NCBI GenBank assembly: GCA_017429525.1 | Contig: JAFROT010000013.1 | Coordinates: forward strand, 62,001-126,000 | From: Bacteroidaceae bacterium | GTDB lineage: Bacteria; Bacteroidota; Bacteroidia; Bacteroidales; Bacteroidaceae | Length of the DNA: 64,000 nt | Direction of reading: 5' to 3' | Shown here: piece after piece, positions 1 through 8,835 of the stretch | Numbering within the stretch: position 1 is the stretch's first letter | Layout: every line of letters begins with the position of its first letter | The notes under the pieces: model-generated | Told to the model about the DNA's origin: nothing | Databases searched by the model: none | The model's input: the letters and a program-made list of their open reading frames with translations, nothing else | Made by a program: the position numbers and the translations under genes

Positions 1-603
1 GACGCTGTCGTCGCCCGTCATGACGGAGGGGTAAGAGAAGAAAAGGAACGCGCGCGTGATAAGGGCGACATTGAAGATGTTCATACCCGTGCCGCCAAAG
101 ATCTCCTTAGCGAAGATAACAGCGAAGGCTGTAGCGATGGCGAGCATCCACAGCGGCGTGTTGACGGGCACGATCATCGGGATGATGATACCCGAGACGA
201 GGAAGCCCTCGTGGATCTCCTCGTTCTTCCACTGCGCTACGGTGAACTCGATGCCCAGACCGACGATGTAGCTGACGATGATCTTGGGCAGCACAGCCAG
301 GAAGCCGAACCAGAACATGCCCCAGAAGGAGGCATTCTCCAGTTGGCCCGCAGCGAGCGCATTCTGGTAACCTACGTTGTACATACCGAAGAGCAACGCA
401 GGCACAAGCGCGATGACGACGAGCGACATGATGCGCTTGCTGTCGATGGCATCGTGCACGTGGGTGCCAGCACGTCCGGCCGTCGTGTTGGGCACGAAGG
501 CAAACGTGTCGAAGCCATCATAAAGCGAACGGAAGGCGTGGAGCTTGCCACCCTCTTCGAAGTTCGGCTTTATCTTGTCGAAAAATTTTCTAATTGCGTT
601 CAT
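1..603 (-). CDS. nqrB: Na+-translocating NADH:quinone reductase subunit B, N-terminal part (cut by window edge)
   Basis: Reading the minus strand from the ATG at 603 gives 201 codons that stay open to the window edge. The protein begins MNAIRKFFDKIKPNFEEGGK and continues with hydrophobic segments and the conserved stretches HVHDAIDSKR, EEIHEGFLVSG and FGGTGMNIFN, which are typical of NqrB. NqrB is an integral membrane subunit of the six-subunit sodium pump that oxidises NADH and reduces quinone; the covalent FMN site and the rest of the membrane domain lie outside the window. It follows nqrA on the same strand after 163 bases, so the two probably form the start of an nqrABCDEF operon. That spacer holds two palindromic repeats. 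Confidence 0.95.
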   Translation of the reverse strand, partial: MNAIRKFFDKIKPNFEEGGKLHAFRSLYDGFDTFAFVPNTTAGRAGTHVHDAIDSKRIMSLVVIALVPALLFGMYNVGYQNALAAGQLENASFWGMFWFGFLAVLPKIIVSYIVGLGIEFTVAQWKNEEIHEGFLVSGIIIPMIVPVNTPLWMLAIATAFAVIFAKEIFGGTGMNIFNVALITRAFLFFSYPSVMTGDDSV

Positions 604-610
604 AATTGAA

Positions 611-764
611 GACCCACCCCCTAACCCCTCCCGTAATGGAGGGGAGCGGCTGGCGCTTGGAAGTCTATAGGGTCATTCTTTTAATGATTAATGTTTATTG
701 AGAATTCTTTTCATACACCCCGCAGGCTCTCCCCTCCATTACGGGAGGGGCCAGGGGGTGGGTC
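611..764. repeat. Two inverted copies of a GC-rich palindromic element between nqrA and nqrB
   Basis: Bases 611-648 and 727-764 are near-exact reverse complements of each other. Each has a small internal palindrome (CCCCTCC and GGAGGGG around a short loop) next to the block GACCCACCCCCT or its complement. The second copy ends three bases before the nqrA stop codon. The same family recurs at 5563, 5638, 23884, 24220, 25449, 25572 and 41441. The pair could fold into one large hairpin in the nqrA-nqrB mRNA and modulate expression or stability; that role is inference. Confidence 0.8.
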
Positions 765-766
765 TT

Positions 767-2095
767 TTACATATTCTCTTTTCTAAGGATATCCAATCCC
801 TCGCGCACGATGCGTTGCAATTCCAGTTTTGAACTGTCGACGAACTCAGCGATGGCGAAGTCCTCGGGAGCAACCTCGTAGATACCCAGAGCCTCCTGAC
901 GGTCGATGTCGCCAGCGATGATGGCCTTAACGAGGTAACCGGCGTAGATGTCCATGGGGAACACGCGGTCGTACTCGCCCGACATGATCATGTGGCGCTC
1001 GCCGCCCTTGACGCGGGCATCCATCGTGTACTCCGTCTTCTTAGGCTTCAGCCAGCTGAAGTAGCTGCGACTGGTGGAGAACTCCTTGAAGCGGGGAGCA
1101 ATCCATCCAAGCATCTCGTAGACATCATCGCCCTCGGGGATTACGGTAACCTCCGTTGCGTGAGCTGCAAGCCAGCCGTTCTTCGAGGTCTTCACGCCCA
1201 CCATGGGATTGCCGTTGATGATGCGGAGACTCTTGCTCTCGTCAATCTGTCCGGCCAATACTGCAGCGAGGGGCTGACCCACGAGCACCTTAGCATACTT
1301 CGGAGCCTTCACTTCGCTACCGGCGACGGCGATAGTACGGGTCAGGTCGACCTTACCCGTGAGAGCCAGACGACCGACGAAGATTACCTCTTCTGCACCC
1401 AGCGTCCAGACGACTTCGCCCTTGTTGATGGGGCTGACGTGATTGATCTGCACGCCTACGTTGCCAGCAGGAGCGGGACCGTCGAAAACGGTGACGGTGC
1501 AATCCTTGGCAGCTGTCAGGGCGGGAACCGTCTGCTTGGCGCTGATGCCGAGGTTGACCTTGGCGATCTTAGCCAGCAGCGAGAGACCAGCCTGGAACTC
1601 CTTCTCCTGCCCTTTGAGGACGAACTCGAAGTCGGCAGCCAGCGGCATGCTGTTGAAAGCGCTCACGAAGATGGCCTTGGGCTTGTCCTCGGGGTTCGCC
1701 ACAACGTCATACGGACGCATGCGGAAGAAGCCGAAGAGACCGCTTTCGAGCAGCAGCTTCAGCGGATCCTTCTCGGTGAAGGAAACGGCCTCCTGCTTGC
1801 CGTCGGCATCTACGCGAACGCTCATCACCTTACGGCGCTCACCGCGCTCGACCAGAGCCACGGTGCCACTGACAGGCGAAACGAACTTCACTTCGGGATG
1901 GTTCTTGTCAACGAACAAGGCATCCCCGACCTTGACAGCATCACCTTCTTTGACGACAACTTTGGGCTTCATGCCGCAGAAATCATCGGGGACCAATGCG
2001 AACTGGCCCTCGGCTTTCAGCGTGCATGTTTCCAAGTTTGCCTTGCCCTTCAGGTTTACGTCGAGGCCTTTGCGTAACTTGATTACATTTGCCAT
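767..2095 (-). CDS. nqrA: Na+-translocating NADH:quinone reductase subunit A
   Basis: The 442-residue protein begins MANVIKLRKGLDVNLKGKA and has the usual NqrA length (about 445). It contains the N-terminal barrel-sandwich region (around residues 30-110, with GDALFVDKNHPEVKFVSPVSG) shared with RnfC-type proteins, and the conserved NGNPMVG and SYFSWL stretches in the C-terminal half. NqrA is the peripheral cytoplasmic subunit associated with quinone binding in the sodium-pumping NQR complex. It is the first gene of the operon and is divergent from the tamB-like gene. A TAATTTTG box lies on the minus strand at 2138-2145, about 45 bases before the start codon, with no clear -33 box at the usual distance. 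Confidence 0.96.
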   Translation of the reverse strand: MANVIKLRKGLDVNLKGKANLETCTLKAEGQFALVPDDFCGMKPKVVVKEGDAVKVGDALFVDKNHPEVKFVSPVSGTVALVERGERRKVMSVRVDADGKQEAVSFTEKDPLKLLLESGLFGFFRMRPYDVVANPEDKPKAIFVSAFNSMPLAADFEFVLKGQEKEFQAGLSLLAKIAKVNLGISAKQTVPALTAAKDCTVTVFDGPAPAGNVGVQINHVSPINKGEVVWTLGAEEVIFVGRLALTGKVDLTRTIAVAGSEVKAPKYAKVLVGQPLAAVLAGQIDESKSLRIINGNPMVGVKTSKNGWLAAHATEVTVIPEGDDVYEMLGWIAPRFKEFSTSRSYFSWLKPKKTEYTMDARVKGGERHMIMSGEYDRVFPMDIYAGYLVKAIIAGDIDRQEALGIYEVAPEDFAIAEFVDSSKLELQRIVREGLDILRKENM

Positions 2096-2185
2096 ATAAA
2101 AAACAATAATAAAAAATGGTTTTAGCTAAAAACTGCGCAAAATTAACGAAAAAAGGTCAAATAACACGCATAAACACCAAAGATT

Positions 2186-2217
2186 TTTGCTTAAGAAACG
2201 AAAAAATCGTACTTTTG
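2186..2217 (+). promoter_or_regulatory. Bacteroidetes-type promoter for the tamB-like gene
   Basis: TTTG at 2186-2189 is followed after 20 bases by TACTTTTG at 2210-2217. This matches the phylum's primary sigma factor consensus (TTTG, 19-21 bases, TAnnTTTG). Transcription would start near 2224, only about 15-60 bases before the possible start codons. Confidence 0.7.
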
Positions 2218-2282
2218 TTGTCGTAAACAGCAACTGAGACATCAAAACATTCAGTTATATCATCCGTTTCGCCGTAGGAATT

Positions 2283-5200
2283 GTGCTTTTCGCCTACCTC
2301 GGACTTATGCTCTTCACGGCCACGCCTGCCTGTCAGCGTTGGTTGGCTGCGAAGGCTGCCGGTGTGCTCAGCGACGAACTCCAGACCGAGGTCCAACTGG
2401 GCAATGCCCGATTAGGATTGTTCAACCGCGTGGTCCTCGATGACGTACTGCTCCTCGACCAGCAGAACGACACGCTCCTCTCGGCTGTTCGCCTCAGCGC
2501 GAAGATGGATGTATGGCAACTGATGAAAGGGCGCATACGCATCGAAAACGTCCAACTTTTCGGCTACGACTTACGTCTGCGCCGACATGCCCCCGACAAA
2601 CCCTACAACTTCCAATTCATCCTCGACCGATTCGCTTCGCAGGACACGACCCACACGCCCCTCGACCTCGCCATCTCAAGCATCGTAGTGCGACGCGGCT
2701 CGTGTTCCCATGAACTGACCTACGAGCCCCAAGCACCACACTTCAGCATCGCTCACCTACGTCTGGACAGTCTGAAGCTAAAGGCTTCTATCAACGCTTT
2801 AACCGACACCTATGCAGTAGTAAAAATCAGTGAGTTAAGTTTTGCCGAATCATTCAGTAAGTTTAAACTTAACGACGTCTCGCTCTCCGTTGAAGCCACC
2901 CCTACTCGCCTTTACGTGTCGCCAATGAACATCAGTCTTCCCAACTCCGAGCTCAACTGCCGGCTGACGGCAACGACGACACACAAGGAGCCTTGGAAAT
3001 TCATTGAGGGCGGACGTGCCGACCTACAACTTGAGGGGTTCGTGACGCCTGCCGACCTGGCTCCCTTCGTTCCTGCGTTGCGGACGTTCAACCGCCCTAT
3101 CCATGTCAAGACGAGCATCGCACGCGAGGATAAGCGACTCAACCTCGGCCAGCTGGCACTTAATGCCGACGGCCTGACGCTCAACTGCAATGCGAAAGCT
3201 CACCTTAACCTAACCGACACCACCCTCCTCGTGCCCCTCGACGAGCTGCAGCTCGACTTGCAGCAACTCGCAGTCGATCAAGCCTTCTATCAGCCGATCT
3301 TGCAACTGCTCTCACGACCCGACGGCAAAGGTCCACTCAAGGCTGAGACGTCCGACATGCTCGCGCGTCTGGGCGACGTGCGCATCGCGGGTACCTTAGA
3401 AGGAAGGGACACGCCACGCCGTAGTGCCGCCGACCTCATCGTTCAGACCGCCATCGGCAAGGCGCAGGTCAAGGGGCAGCTGACGGCCAGCGACCTGTTT
3501 GAACTGCATGCCGAGACCGAAGACGTCCTGCTCGCCGACCTCATGCAGCAGGCTGACTTCCCCGTCAACCACCTTACCGTAGTGGCCGATGTCCAGGGGA
3601 GCATCAAAGCCCGAACGGCAGATGGACAGGTGAAAGCCACCGGCCTGACCGTCAAAGGCGAGAACCTCGACCAATTCGTGGCCGACGTCCAGCTGTCGCC
3701 GCGCCAACTCAAGATGCGGGCCGCTCTCGACGACGATAACTACGAGTTCGACATCACCACCGACCTGCAGAGCGCCGTTGACGTCAAGCTGAACGAGGAC
3801 ATGCTGGAACATCTCAACGGTTTTGTCGACATCTACGACGTTGGCGTCCACAACAGCAAGCAGTACTATGACCTCCAGTCGCTGCGCCTGGCTTTCAACA
3901 ACGACGACCACGGCCATCACTTCATGGCTCGAGGCGACTTCATCGACGCCCATGCCGACGGACATTTCCGCTACTCCCGCCTGGCGACAACCATGCAACA
4001 ACTGCTGCATGGCGCCCTACCCTCGCTCATCAAGGCCCCGAAGGCGTCGGCCGAGTCGACTGACGATCAGCTCAACTTCTCAGTCAACGTCTGGGACATC
4101 GCGCCGCTGCAACAATTCATCCAGTCAGACATCGACCTGCCAGAACCTGGGTATATCGAAGGCTCGGTCGACGGCCCCTCCAAGCGTTTCACGCTGCACG
4201 CCGACCTCTCTCACCTCGTCTACGGTACACAGGATCTCAGAGCCGTCAGCGTGTTGGCGCGTCAACAGGATGACAGCCTGATGACCTTCGTCACCCTTCA
4301 GCGCATGATGGAGAATGGACCGCTCGACCTGACCCTCGACGCTGGAGCTCGCAACGACCGCCTCAGCACCGTCATTACCTGGGACGACCACAACCTGCCC
4401 TCGCAGCGCGGCGCCCTCTCCACGACGGCACAATTCCTTCGCGACAACGCCCAGAAGCTCGGGGCCGACATCACCTTCCATCCCACTCAGGTCGTGGTCT
4501 CCGACACCATCTGGAATGTCCACGAGTCGCAGGTAAGCCTTCACGACGGGGTGGTCGACGTGGGTGGATTCCAAGTCTCGCAACTCGGGCGCCACCTACA
4601 GGTCAACGGCCGCGTCTCCCGACAGCAGACCGATACCCTCTATGCCGACCTTCGCGGTATCAACCTCCAGTATGTGTTCGGACTCATTGATTTCCACGAC
4701 GTTGAATTTGCGGGCCTTGCAACAGGTAAGGTGAAAACTCACGGACTTATGGACGACATCGCCGTCGATGCCGACCTGCGCGTGGACGACTTCACGCTCA
4801 ACGACGGCTTGCTTGGGCAGCTCTACGTCACAGGTGGTTTCGGGCGTAAGGATGAGCGTGCCATCGACCTCGATGCCTTCATCCACGAACCGCTCGAGGG
4901 TCAGATCAGTCACGTGACCGCGCTCATCAAGCCCGGCCATGAGCCAGGACGAGGCATGGAACTCGACGTGCAAGCACGCCACCTTAATACTTATTTTATC
5001 AACGAGTTCACCAACTCGTTCTTCACCGACCTCCAGGGACAGGCCACCGGACACGCCCATCTCTATGGTCCCTTCAAGCAGCTGGAACTCGAGGGCGACC
5101 TCGTGCTCGACACGATGGCGGTGACCATTGACGTCCTTGGCACTCGTTACCACCTCAACGGGGGCGATAGCGTGCACCTGCGCCCCGGCAGCATTAGCTT

Positions 5201-6698
5201 CAACAACATACAGGTCTACGACCGCTACCATGGGCATGACAATCGCCAGCATCGAGGTGTACTCAACGGAGCGGTGCAGTTCGAGCATTTCAAGAACTTG
5301 CGCTACAACTTCCAGGTCGAGGCTCACGACATCTTGGGCTATGACTTCCACGACTTTGGCGATCAGACATTCTACGGCACGGTCTTCGCTGATGGCAACG
5401 TCAAGCTCAACGGCTATCCTGGCTCGCTGAACGTAGACCTGCAATGCCGTCCCACGGCGGGAACCGTCTTCACTTACAACGCCTCTTCGCCCGAGACGAT
5501 GACGGACAATCAGTTTATTACGTTCAAGAAGGAAGAGAAAGAAGCGACCACAGCAGACGCTCCCCCCGCCCTCCCTGGTAGGGAGGGAGCGGTCACCAGC
5601 CCCGTTCTGCCAACGTCTGCCTCTCAAACTCATCCTGCTCCCTCCCAACACGGGAGGGCGGGGGGAGAGTCCTCGGGGGGAGACTCCTCCTCCGACGAAG
5701 AAGAGAACGACATGCGCATCAACTTCGACCTCGACATCACCCCGACGGCGCAGATGCGACTGCTCATGGACCCACGCTCCGAGGATTACATCACCCTTTT
5801 CGGCGACGGACACATACGCGCGAACTTCTATAATAAAGGACGCTTCCAGATGTACGGCACTTACCGCGTCGACCATGGCACCTACCGCCTCTCGCTGCAG
5901 GACGTCATCCGCAAGGACTTCCAGTTCCAGCAAGGCAGTACCATCGTCTTCGGCGGTCAGCCCATGAAGGCCGACCTCAAGCTGCAGGCCGTCTACACCG
6001 TCCCCAGCGTCTCCCTCAACGACCTTACCGTAGGCAGCAACTTCTCGGCCTCTAACGTCAGGGTCAACTGCATCATGAACATCGGCGGACGGGCCGAACA
6101 GCCACAAGTGTCCTTTGACTTCGACATCCCCAACGTCAACGAGGACGAGAAGCAGATGGTGCGCTCACTCATCTCTACCGACGAAGAGCGCAACATGCAG
6201 GTCATCTACCTCCTCGGCATCGGGCGCTTCTACACCTACGGTCTCGCCGCCGACCAGAGCCAGGCCAATGCCGCCGTCCAGAGCCTGCTCTCGTCTACCC
6301 TTTCCGGCCAGCTCAACAACTTCCTCTCCAACGCCATCGGTAATGGCAACTGGAACTTCGGCACCAACCTGTCCACGGGCAACCAAGGATGGAACGAGGT
6401 TGACGTCGAAGGCATGCTCAGCGGACGCCTGCTCAACAACCGCCTGCTCATCAATGGCACCTTCGGCTACCGCGACACGCCCATCGCCAACACCAACTTC
6501 ATCGGCGACTTCGACGTGCAATGGCTGCTCACGCCCTCGGGCAACCTCAGCCTGAAAGCCTACAGCGAGACCAACGACCGCTATTTCACCAAGACGGCCC
6601 TCACGACGCAGGGCATCGGCATACAAGTCAAGAAGGACTTCAACACCCTCGGTGAACTCTTCAGACCGCGCCGCAGAACGACGGTTCCCAAGAAATAG
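2283..6698 (+). CDS. TamB-like translocation and assembly module protein (DUF490/TamB family)
   Basis: The predicted protein has 1471 residues, as expected for TamB/AsmA-like proteins of Bacteroidetes. It has an N-terminal hydrophobic anchor, a long beta-rich body of repeated strands and a C-terminal TamB domain (roughly residues 1120-1450, with RGRFQMYGTYRVDHGTYRLSLQD-like strands and IGRFYTYGL). Such proteins bridge the inner and outer membranes and take part in lipid transport or outer-membrane protein assembly. The annotated GTG start at 2283 gives only a short anchor. The frame is open back to 2238, and the upstream codons would add IKTFSYIIRFAVGI, a better membrane segment, but no ATG, GTG or TTG lies there. 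Residues about 1093-1140 are a low-complexity insert encoded by two palindromic repeats. No tamA lies beside it in this window. Confidence 0.85.
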   Translation: MLFAYLGLMLFTATPACQRWLAAKAAGVLSDELQTEVQLGNARLGLFNRVVLDDVLLLDQQNDTLLSAVRLSAKMDVWQLMKGRIRIENVQLFGYDLRLRRHAPDKPYNFQFILDRFASQDTTHTPLDLAISSIVVRRGSCSHELTYEPQAPHFSIAHLRLDSLKLKASINALTDTYAVVKISELSFAESFSKFKLNDVSLSVEATPTRLYVSPMNISLPNSELNCRLTATTTHKEPWKFIEGGRADLQLEGFVTPADLAPFVPALRTFNRPIHVKTSIAREDKRLNLGQLALNADGLTLNCNAKAHLNLTDTTLLVPLDELQLDLQQLAVDQAFYQPILQLLSRPDGKGPLKAETSDMLARLGDVRIAGTLEGRDTPRRSAADLIVQTAIGKAQVKGQLTASDLFELHAETEDVLLADLMQQADFPVNHLTVVADVQGSIKARTADGQVKATGLTVKGENLDQFVADVQLSPRQLKMRAALDDDNYEFDITTDLQSAVDVKLNEDMLEHLNGFVDIYDVGVHNSKQYYDLQSLRLAFNNDDHGHHFMARGDFIDAHADGHFRYSRLATTMQQLLHGALPSLIKAPKASAESTDDQLNFSVNVWDIAPLQQFIQSDIDLPEPGYIEGSVDGPSKRFTLHADLSHLVYGTQDLRAVSVLARQQDDSLMTFVTLQRMMENGPLDLTLDAGARNDRLSTVITWDDHNLPSQRGALSTTAQFLRDNAQKLGADITFHPTQVVVSDTIWNVHESQVSLHDGVVDVGGFQVSQLGRHLQVNGRVSRQQTDTLYADLRGINLQYVFGLIDFHDVEFAGLATGKVKTHGLMDDIAVDADLRVDDFTLNDGLLGQLYVTGGFGRKDERAIDLDAFIHEPLEGQISHVTALIKPGHEPGRGMELDVQARHLNTYFINEFTNSFFTDLQGQATGHAHLYGPFKQLELEGDLVLDTMAVTIDVLGTRYHLNGGDSVHLRPGSISFNNIQVYDRYHGHDNRQHRGVLNGAVQFEHFKNLRYNFQVEAHDILGYDFHDFGDQTFYGTVFADGNVKLNGYPGSLNVDLQCRPTAGTVFTYNASSPETMTDNQFITFKKEEKEATTADAPPALPGREGAVTSPVLPTSASQTHPAPSQHGRAGGESSGGDSSSDEEENDMRINFDLDITPTAQMRLLMDPRSEDYITLFGDGHIRANFYNKGRFQMYGTYRVDHGTYRLSLQDVIRKDFQFQQGSTIVFGGQPMKADLKLQAVYTVPSVSLNDLTVGSNFSASNVRVNCIMNIGGRAEQPQVSFDFDIPNVNEDEKQMVRSLISTDEERNMQVIYLLGIGRFYTYGLAADQSQANAAVQSLLSSTLSGQLNNFLSNAIGNGNWNFGTNLSTGNQGWNEVDVEGMLSGRLLNNRLLINGTFGYRDTPIANTNFIGDFDVQWLLTPSGNLSLKAYSETNDRYFTKTALTTQGIGIQVKKDFNTLGELFRPRRRTTVPKK
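5563..5690 (+). repeat. Two palindromic elements inside the tamB-like coding region
   Basis: Within the open frame, bases 5563-5600 hold the GCCCTCCCT / AGGGAGGGAGCGGT palindrome and bases 5638-5680 hold an inverted copy ending GGGCGGGGGGAG. They encode the proline/glycine-rich stretches APPALPGREGA and HPAPSQHGRAGGESS. The flanking acidic sequence (DEEEND) leads into the conserved C-terminal domain, so the elements appear tolerated as a linker. Confidence 0.8.
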
Positions 6699-6720
6699 CA
6701 CCCTTTCCTATAAAAGAAGA

Positions 6721-6744
6721 AGGGTGCGCTTCACAGCGCACCCT
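6721..6744 (+). terminator. Hairpin after the tamB-like gene
   Basis: AGGGTGCGC at 6721-6729 pairs perfectly with GCGCACCCT at 6736-6744 around a six-base loop, 23 bases after the stop codon. It is followed by CCTTGTT rather than a long T run, so it is a plausible but not ideal intrinsic terminator. Confidence 0.55.
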
Positions 6745-6833
6745 CCTTGTTAGAGCTCTCGATGAATTTCATCATAATCTGGAAAAGAAAATTTATTCAA
6801 AATAGAAAACTTATTAATGTGTAAAGACTCGTC

Positions 6834-7049
6834 TCACGACGGATTTTTCTTGTTGTACCGGCTGATGTGATGATGAGCTCCTGGGACGTTATGTCCGCAC
6901 AGTTTCTTTCCGGACCATGTGTCGCCTATGGAACCCGAACCAGCAGAATAGACGCTGTAGTACTCACCATCTTGATTGGTTGCATGGCTGCCATCAGTGA
7001 TATAGCCAGCGAAGACCAGATCACCCGTGAGGGGGTCCATATATATCAC
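6834..7049 (-). CDS. Hypothetical small protein or gene fragment
   Basis: A 71-residue minus-strand frame beginning with GTG at 7049 (internal ATG four codons in) encodes a Gly/Tyr/His-rich sequence with DPLTGDLVFAGY, NQDGEYYSVYSAG and a basic tail HHHISRYNKKNPS. I do not recognise the family. It has no signal peptide or leader like those of the small genes at 26174-27534, so it could be the tail of a larger decayed gene. It lies alone between the tamB-like gene and a repeat-rich gap, and the coding call is weak. Confidence 0.3.
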   Translation of the reverse strand: MIYMDPLTGDLVFAGYITDGSHATNQDGEYYSVYSAGSGSIGDTWSGKKLCGHNVPGAHHHISRYNKKNPS

Positions 7050-7668
7050 GCCGCATGTTCAGGCGATTCAACAGCAACCCTTTGTCCGCTCAACAAAACT
7101 TATCGCCCCATCAATTGCCATTGAAGGAGTGGACAAGTTATTGACGACATATTTGACGATTTTGAAGCACAAACTACACTTTAGCACTGTAAATTACACC
7201 CAAACTACACTATTTTTACGGCACTTATTCCATTGATAATCATCTGGATGAATATAGAAGAGTGCTAAAGTGTAGGTGCTCACAAAACTTTTTACGTGCG
7301 CGTGCGCGCGTGATGGGATATAGGGGACGAGAACGTGGTGGGGGGAGCACGAAGGTCAGTCGACTAGGCAACAGAGCAGGATGCTCTGTTCGTGCAGGAC
7401 AAGTCGACTGAAGAAAATCGTGAATGGATATAGGGAACTTCATTATTCGGTCGCGACCGAATAACGTTTACATATAGTTGCTCAGGACTGCACGTCTATA
7501 TGTGAAGGACTATGCGACCGGACGGGAGAGGCTGTACGTCTATATGCGAAGGGCAATGCGTCTATACGCGAAGGGCGACGCGAACAGACGTATTGGGGGA
7601 GCGTATTATACAAAAGAAAGAAAAGCAGAGGGTGCAGAGGCGAATGACATCAAGCTATCTAACGTACA
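7050..7668. other. Repeat-rich intergenic region with several inverted repeats
   Basis: No convincing gene is visible here. The region holds a perfect 15-bp inverted repeat (CTACACTTTAGCACT at 7174-7188, complement at 7261-7275). It also holds a nested structure at 7356-7411 (TCAGTCGACT with its complement outside, ACAGAGCA/TGCTCTGT inside), a perfect 22-bp palindrome at 7443-7464 and 22-bp-period repeats from about 7494. A GATATAGGG-containing direct repeat occurs at about 7313-7328 and 7423-7438 and flanks the nested hairpin. This looks like decayed mobile or repeat DNA. Confidence 0.6.
7494..7582 (+). repeat. Tandem repeat with 22-bp period
   Basis: TCTATA occurs at 7495, 7539 and 7561, that is at 0, 44 and 66 bases, with a degenerate unit between the first two. 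The best units carry GCGAAGGGC shortly after TCTATA. A related array with the same 22-bp period lies at 25895-26016. Confidence 0.65.
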
Positions 7669-8835
7669 TCAGAGCACGCCTTTGCTCGAAGGCAACTGCA
7701 TGTGGTGGATGTCGCGACGGACGGCCATGCGGATGGCACGAGCCAAGGCCTTGAAGATGCCTTCTATCTTGTGGTGCTCGTTTTGGCCTTCGGCCTTGAT
7801 GTTCAAGTTCATGCGCGCTGCGTCGGAGAGGCTCTTGAAGAAATGGAGGAACATCTCGGTCGGCATCTCCCCTACTCGCTCGCGACGGAACTCGGCATCC
7901 CAGACCAGCCAGGGGCGCCCGCCAAAGTCGAGGGCTACGGAGCAGAGGCAGTCGTCCATGGGAAGGGTGTAGGAGGCGGAGGGGGAGGCGGAGGGAATAG
8001 AGGCGGAGGGAGAAGCGGAGGGAGAGGCGGAGGGGGAGGCAGAGGGAGCAACGGCTGAGCCGTTGCCTGCGCTGAAGCCATAGCGTTCGATGCCACGCTT
8101 GTCGCCAAGGGCTTGCAGCAGGGCTTCGCCAAGGGCGAGGGCGGTATCTTCGATGGTGTGGTGCTCGTCGACATGGAGGTCGCCACGAACGCGGATGTCG
8201 AGGTCGATGCTGCCGTGCTTGGCTATCTGCTCGAGCATGTGATCGAAGAAGCCGAGGCCCGTGGCGATGGCGCTCTTGCCCGTGCCGTCGAGGTTGAGGG
8301 TGATGTCGATATCGGTCTCGCGCGTCGTCCTCTTGACGGTGGCCATGCGCTGTCCAGCATAGACTATTTCTGTAATCTTAGCCCAGTCCATGCCGTCGCC
8401 GAGGATCAGGGCCTTGCAGCCCAGATTCGCCGCCAGCTGTGCATCGGTCTGTCGGTCGCCGATGACGTAGCTGCAACTCATGTCGCAAGCGCCGTTCATG
8501 TAGGCGGTTAGCATGGCCGTACCCGGCTTGCGCGTCGGCAGGTTGTCTTCGGGGAAGCTACGGTCGATGAGGATGTCGTCGAACGTCACGCCTTCGCCTG
8601 CCAGAATCTCCAGCATCAGGTTGTGCGTCGGCCAGAAGTCAGCCTCGGGATAGCTGTCCGTCCCGAGTCCATCCTGATTCGAGACCATCACGAAGCGGTA
8701 GTCGGTATGCTGACGGATGAAGCGCAGCGCGCTGATGACACCGGGCACGAAATGGAATTTCTCGAACGAGTCAATCTGTTCGTCGGCAGGCTCTTGCAGG
8801 ATCGTGCCGTCGCGGTCAATGAATAAAATCTTCAT
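7669..8835 (-). CDS. hisB: Bifunctional histidinol-phosphatase / imidazoleglycerol-phosphate dehydratase
   Basis: The N-terminal half is a HAD phosphatase with the nucleophile motif FIDRDGTI (residues 5-12) and the later GDRQTD motif. The C-terminal half is the dehydratase with the two metal-binding motifs HHTIED (near residue 223) and HHKIEG. It catalyses the dehydration of imidazoleglycerol phosphate and the dephosphorylation of histidinol phosphate. It is the last gene of a hisG-hisD-hisC-hisB operon and overlaps hisC by four bases. At 388 residues it is about 30 longer than the E. coli enzyme. The excess is a Ser-Ala-Pro repeat (PSAS units, residues about 256-290) inserted just before the conserved LPMDD strand of the dehydratase domain. 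Confidence 0.96.
   Translation of the reverse strand: MKILFIDRDGTILQEPADEQIDSFEKFHFVPGVISALRFIRQHTDYRFVMVSNQDGLGTDSYPEADFWPTHNLMLEILAGEGVTFDDILIDRSFPEDNLPTRKPGTAMLTAYMNGACDMSCSYVIGDRQTDAQLAANLGCKALILGDGMDWAKITEIVYAGQRMATVKRTTRETDIDITLNLDGTGKSAIATGLGFFDHMLEQIAKHGSIDLDIRVRGDLHVDEHHTIEDTALALGEALLQALGDKRGIERYGFSAGNGSAVAPSASPSASPSASPSASIPSASPSASYTLPMDDCLCSVALDFGGRPWLVWDAEFRRERVGEMPTEMFLHFFKSLSDAARMNLNIKAEGQNEHHKIEGIFKALARAIRMAVRRDIHHMQLPSSKGVL
7974..8052 (-). repeat. In-frame 12-bp repeat expansion inside hisB
   Basis: On the plus strand the sequence GGCGGAGGGAGA and close variants recur about six times in tandem, one variant being three bases longer. On the coding strand this reads PSAS four-residue units. 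The length is a multiple of three, so the frame and the downstream conserved motifs are intact. Confidence 0.85.

Noticed and set aside
992-2077. A 361-codon plus-strand open frame across nqrA
   Set aside because: It is antisense to nqrA, which has clear family motifs; the long frame is a by-product of high GC content.
4596-6107. A 503-codon minus-strand frame inside the tamB-like gene
   Set aside because: It overlaps the real gene, has no recognisable domain and its composition is a mirror of the coding strand.
6834-7049. This small ORF as a fourth member of the leader-bearing family at 26174-27534
   Set aside because: It lacks the Y.KP.L..E.F.P start and the CxxC motif; only a loose similarity in composition remains.
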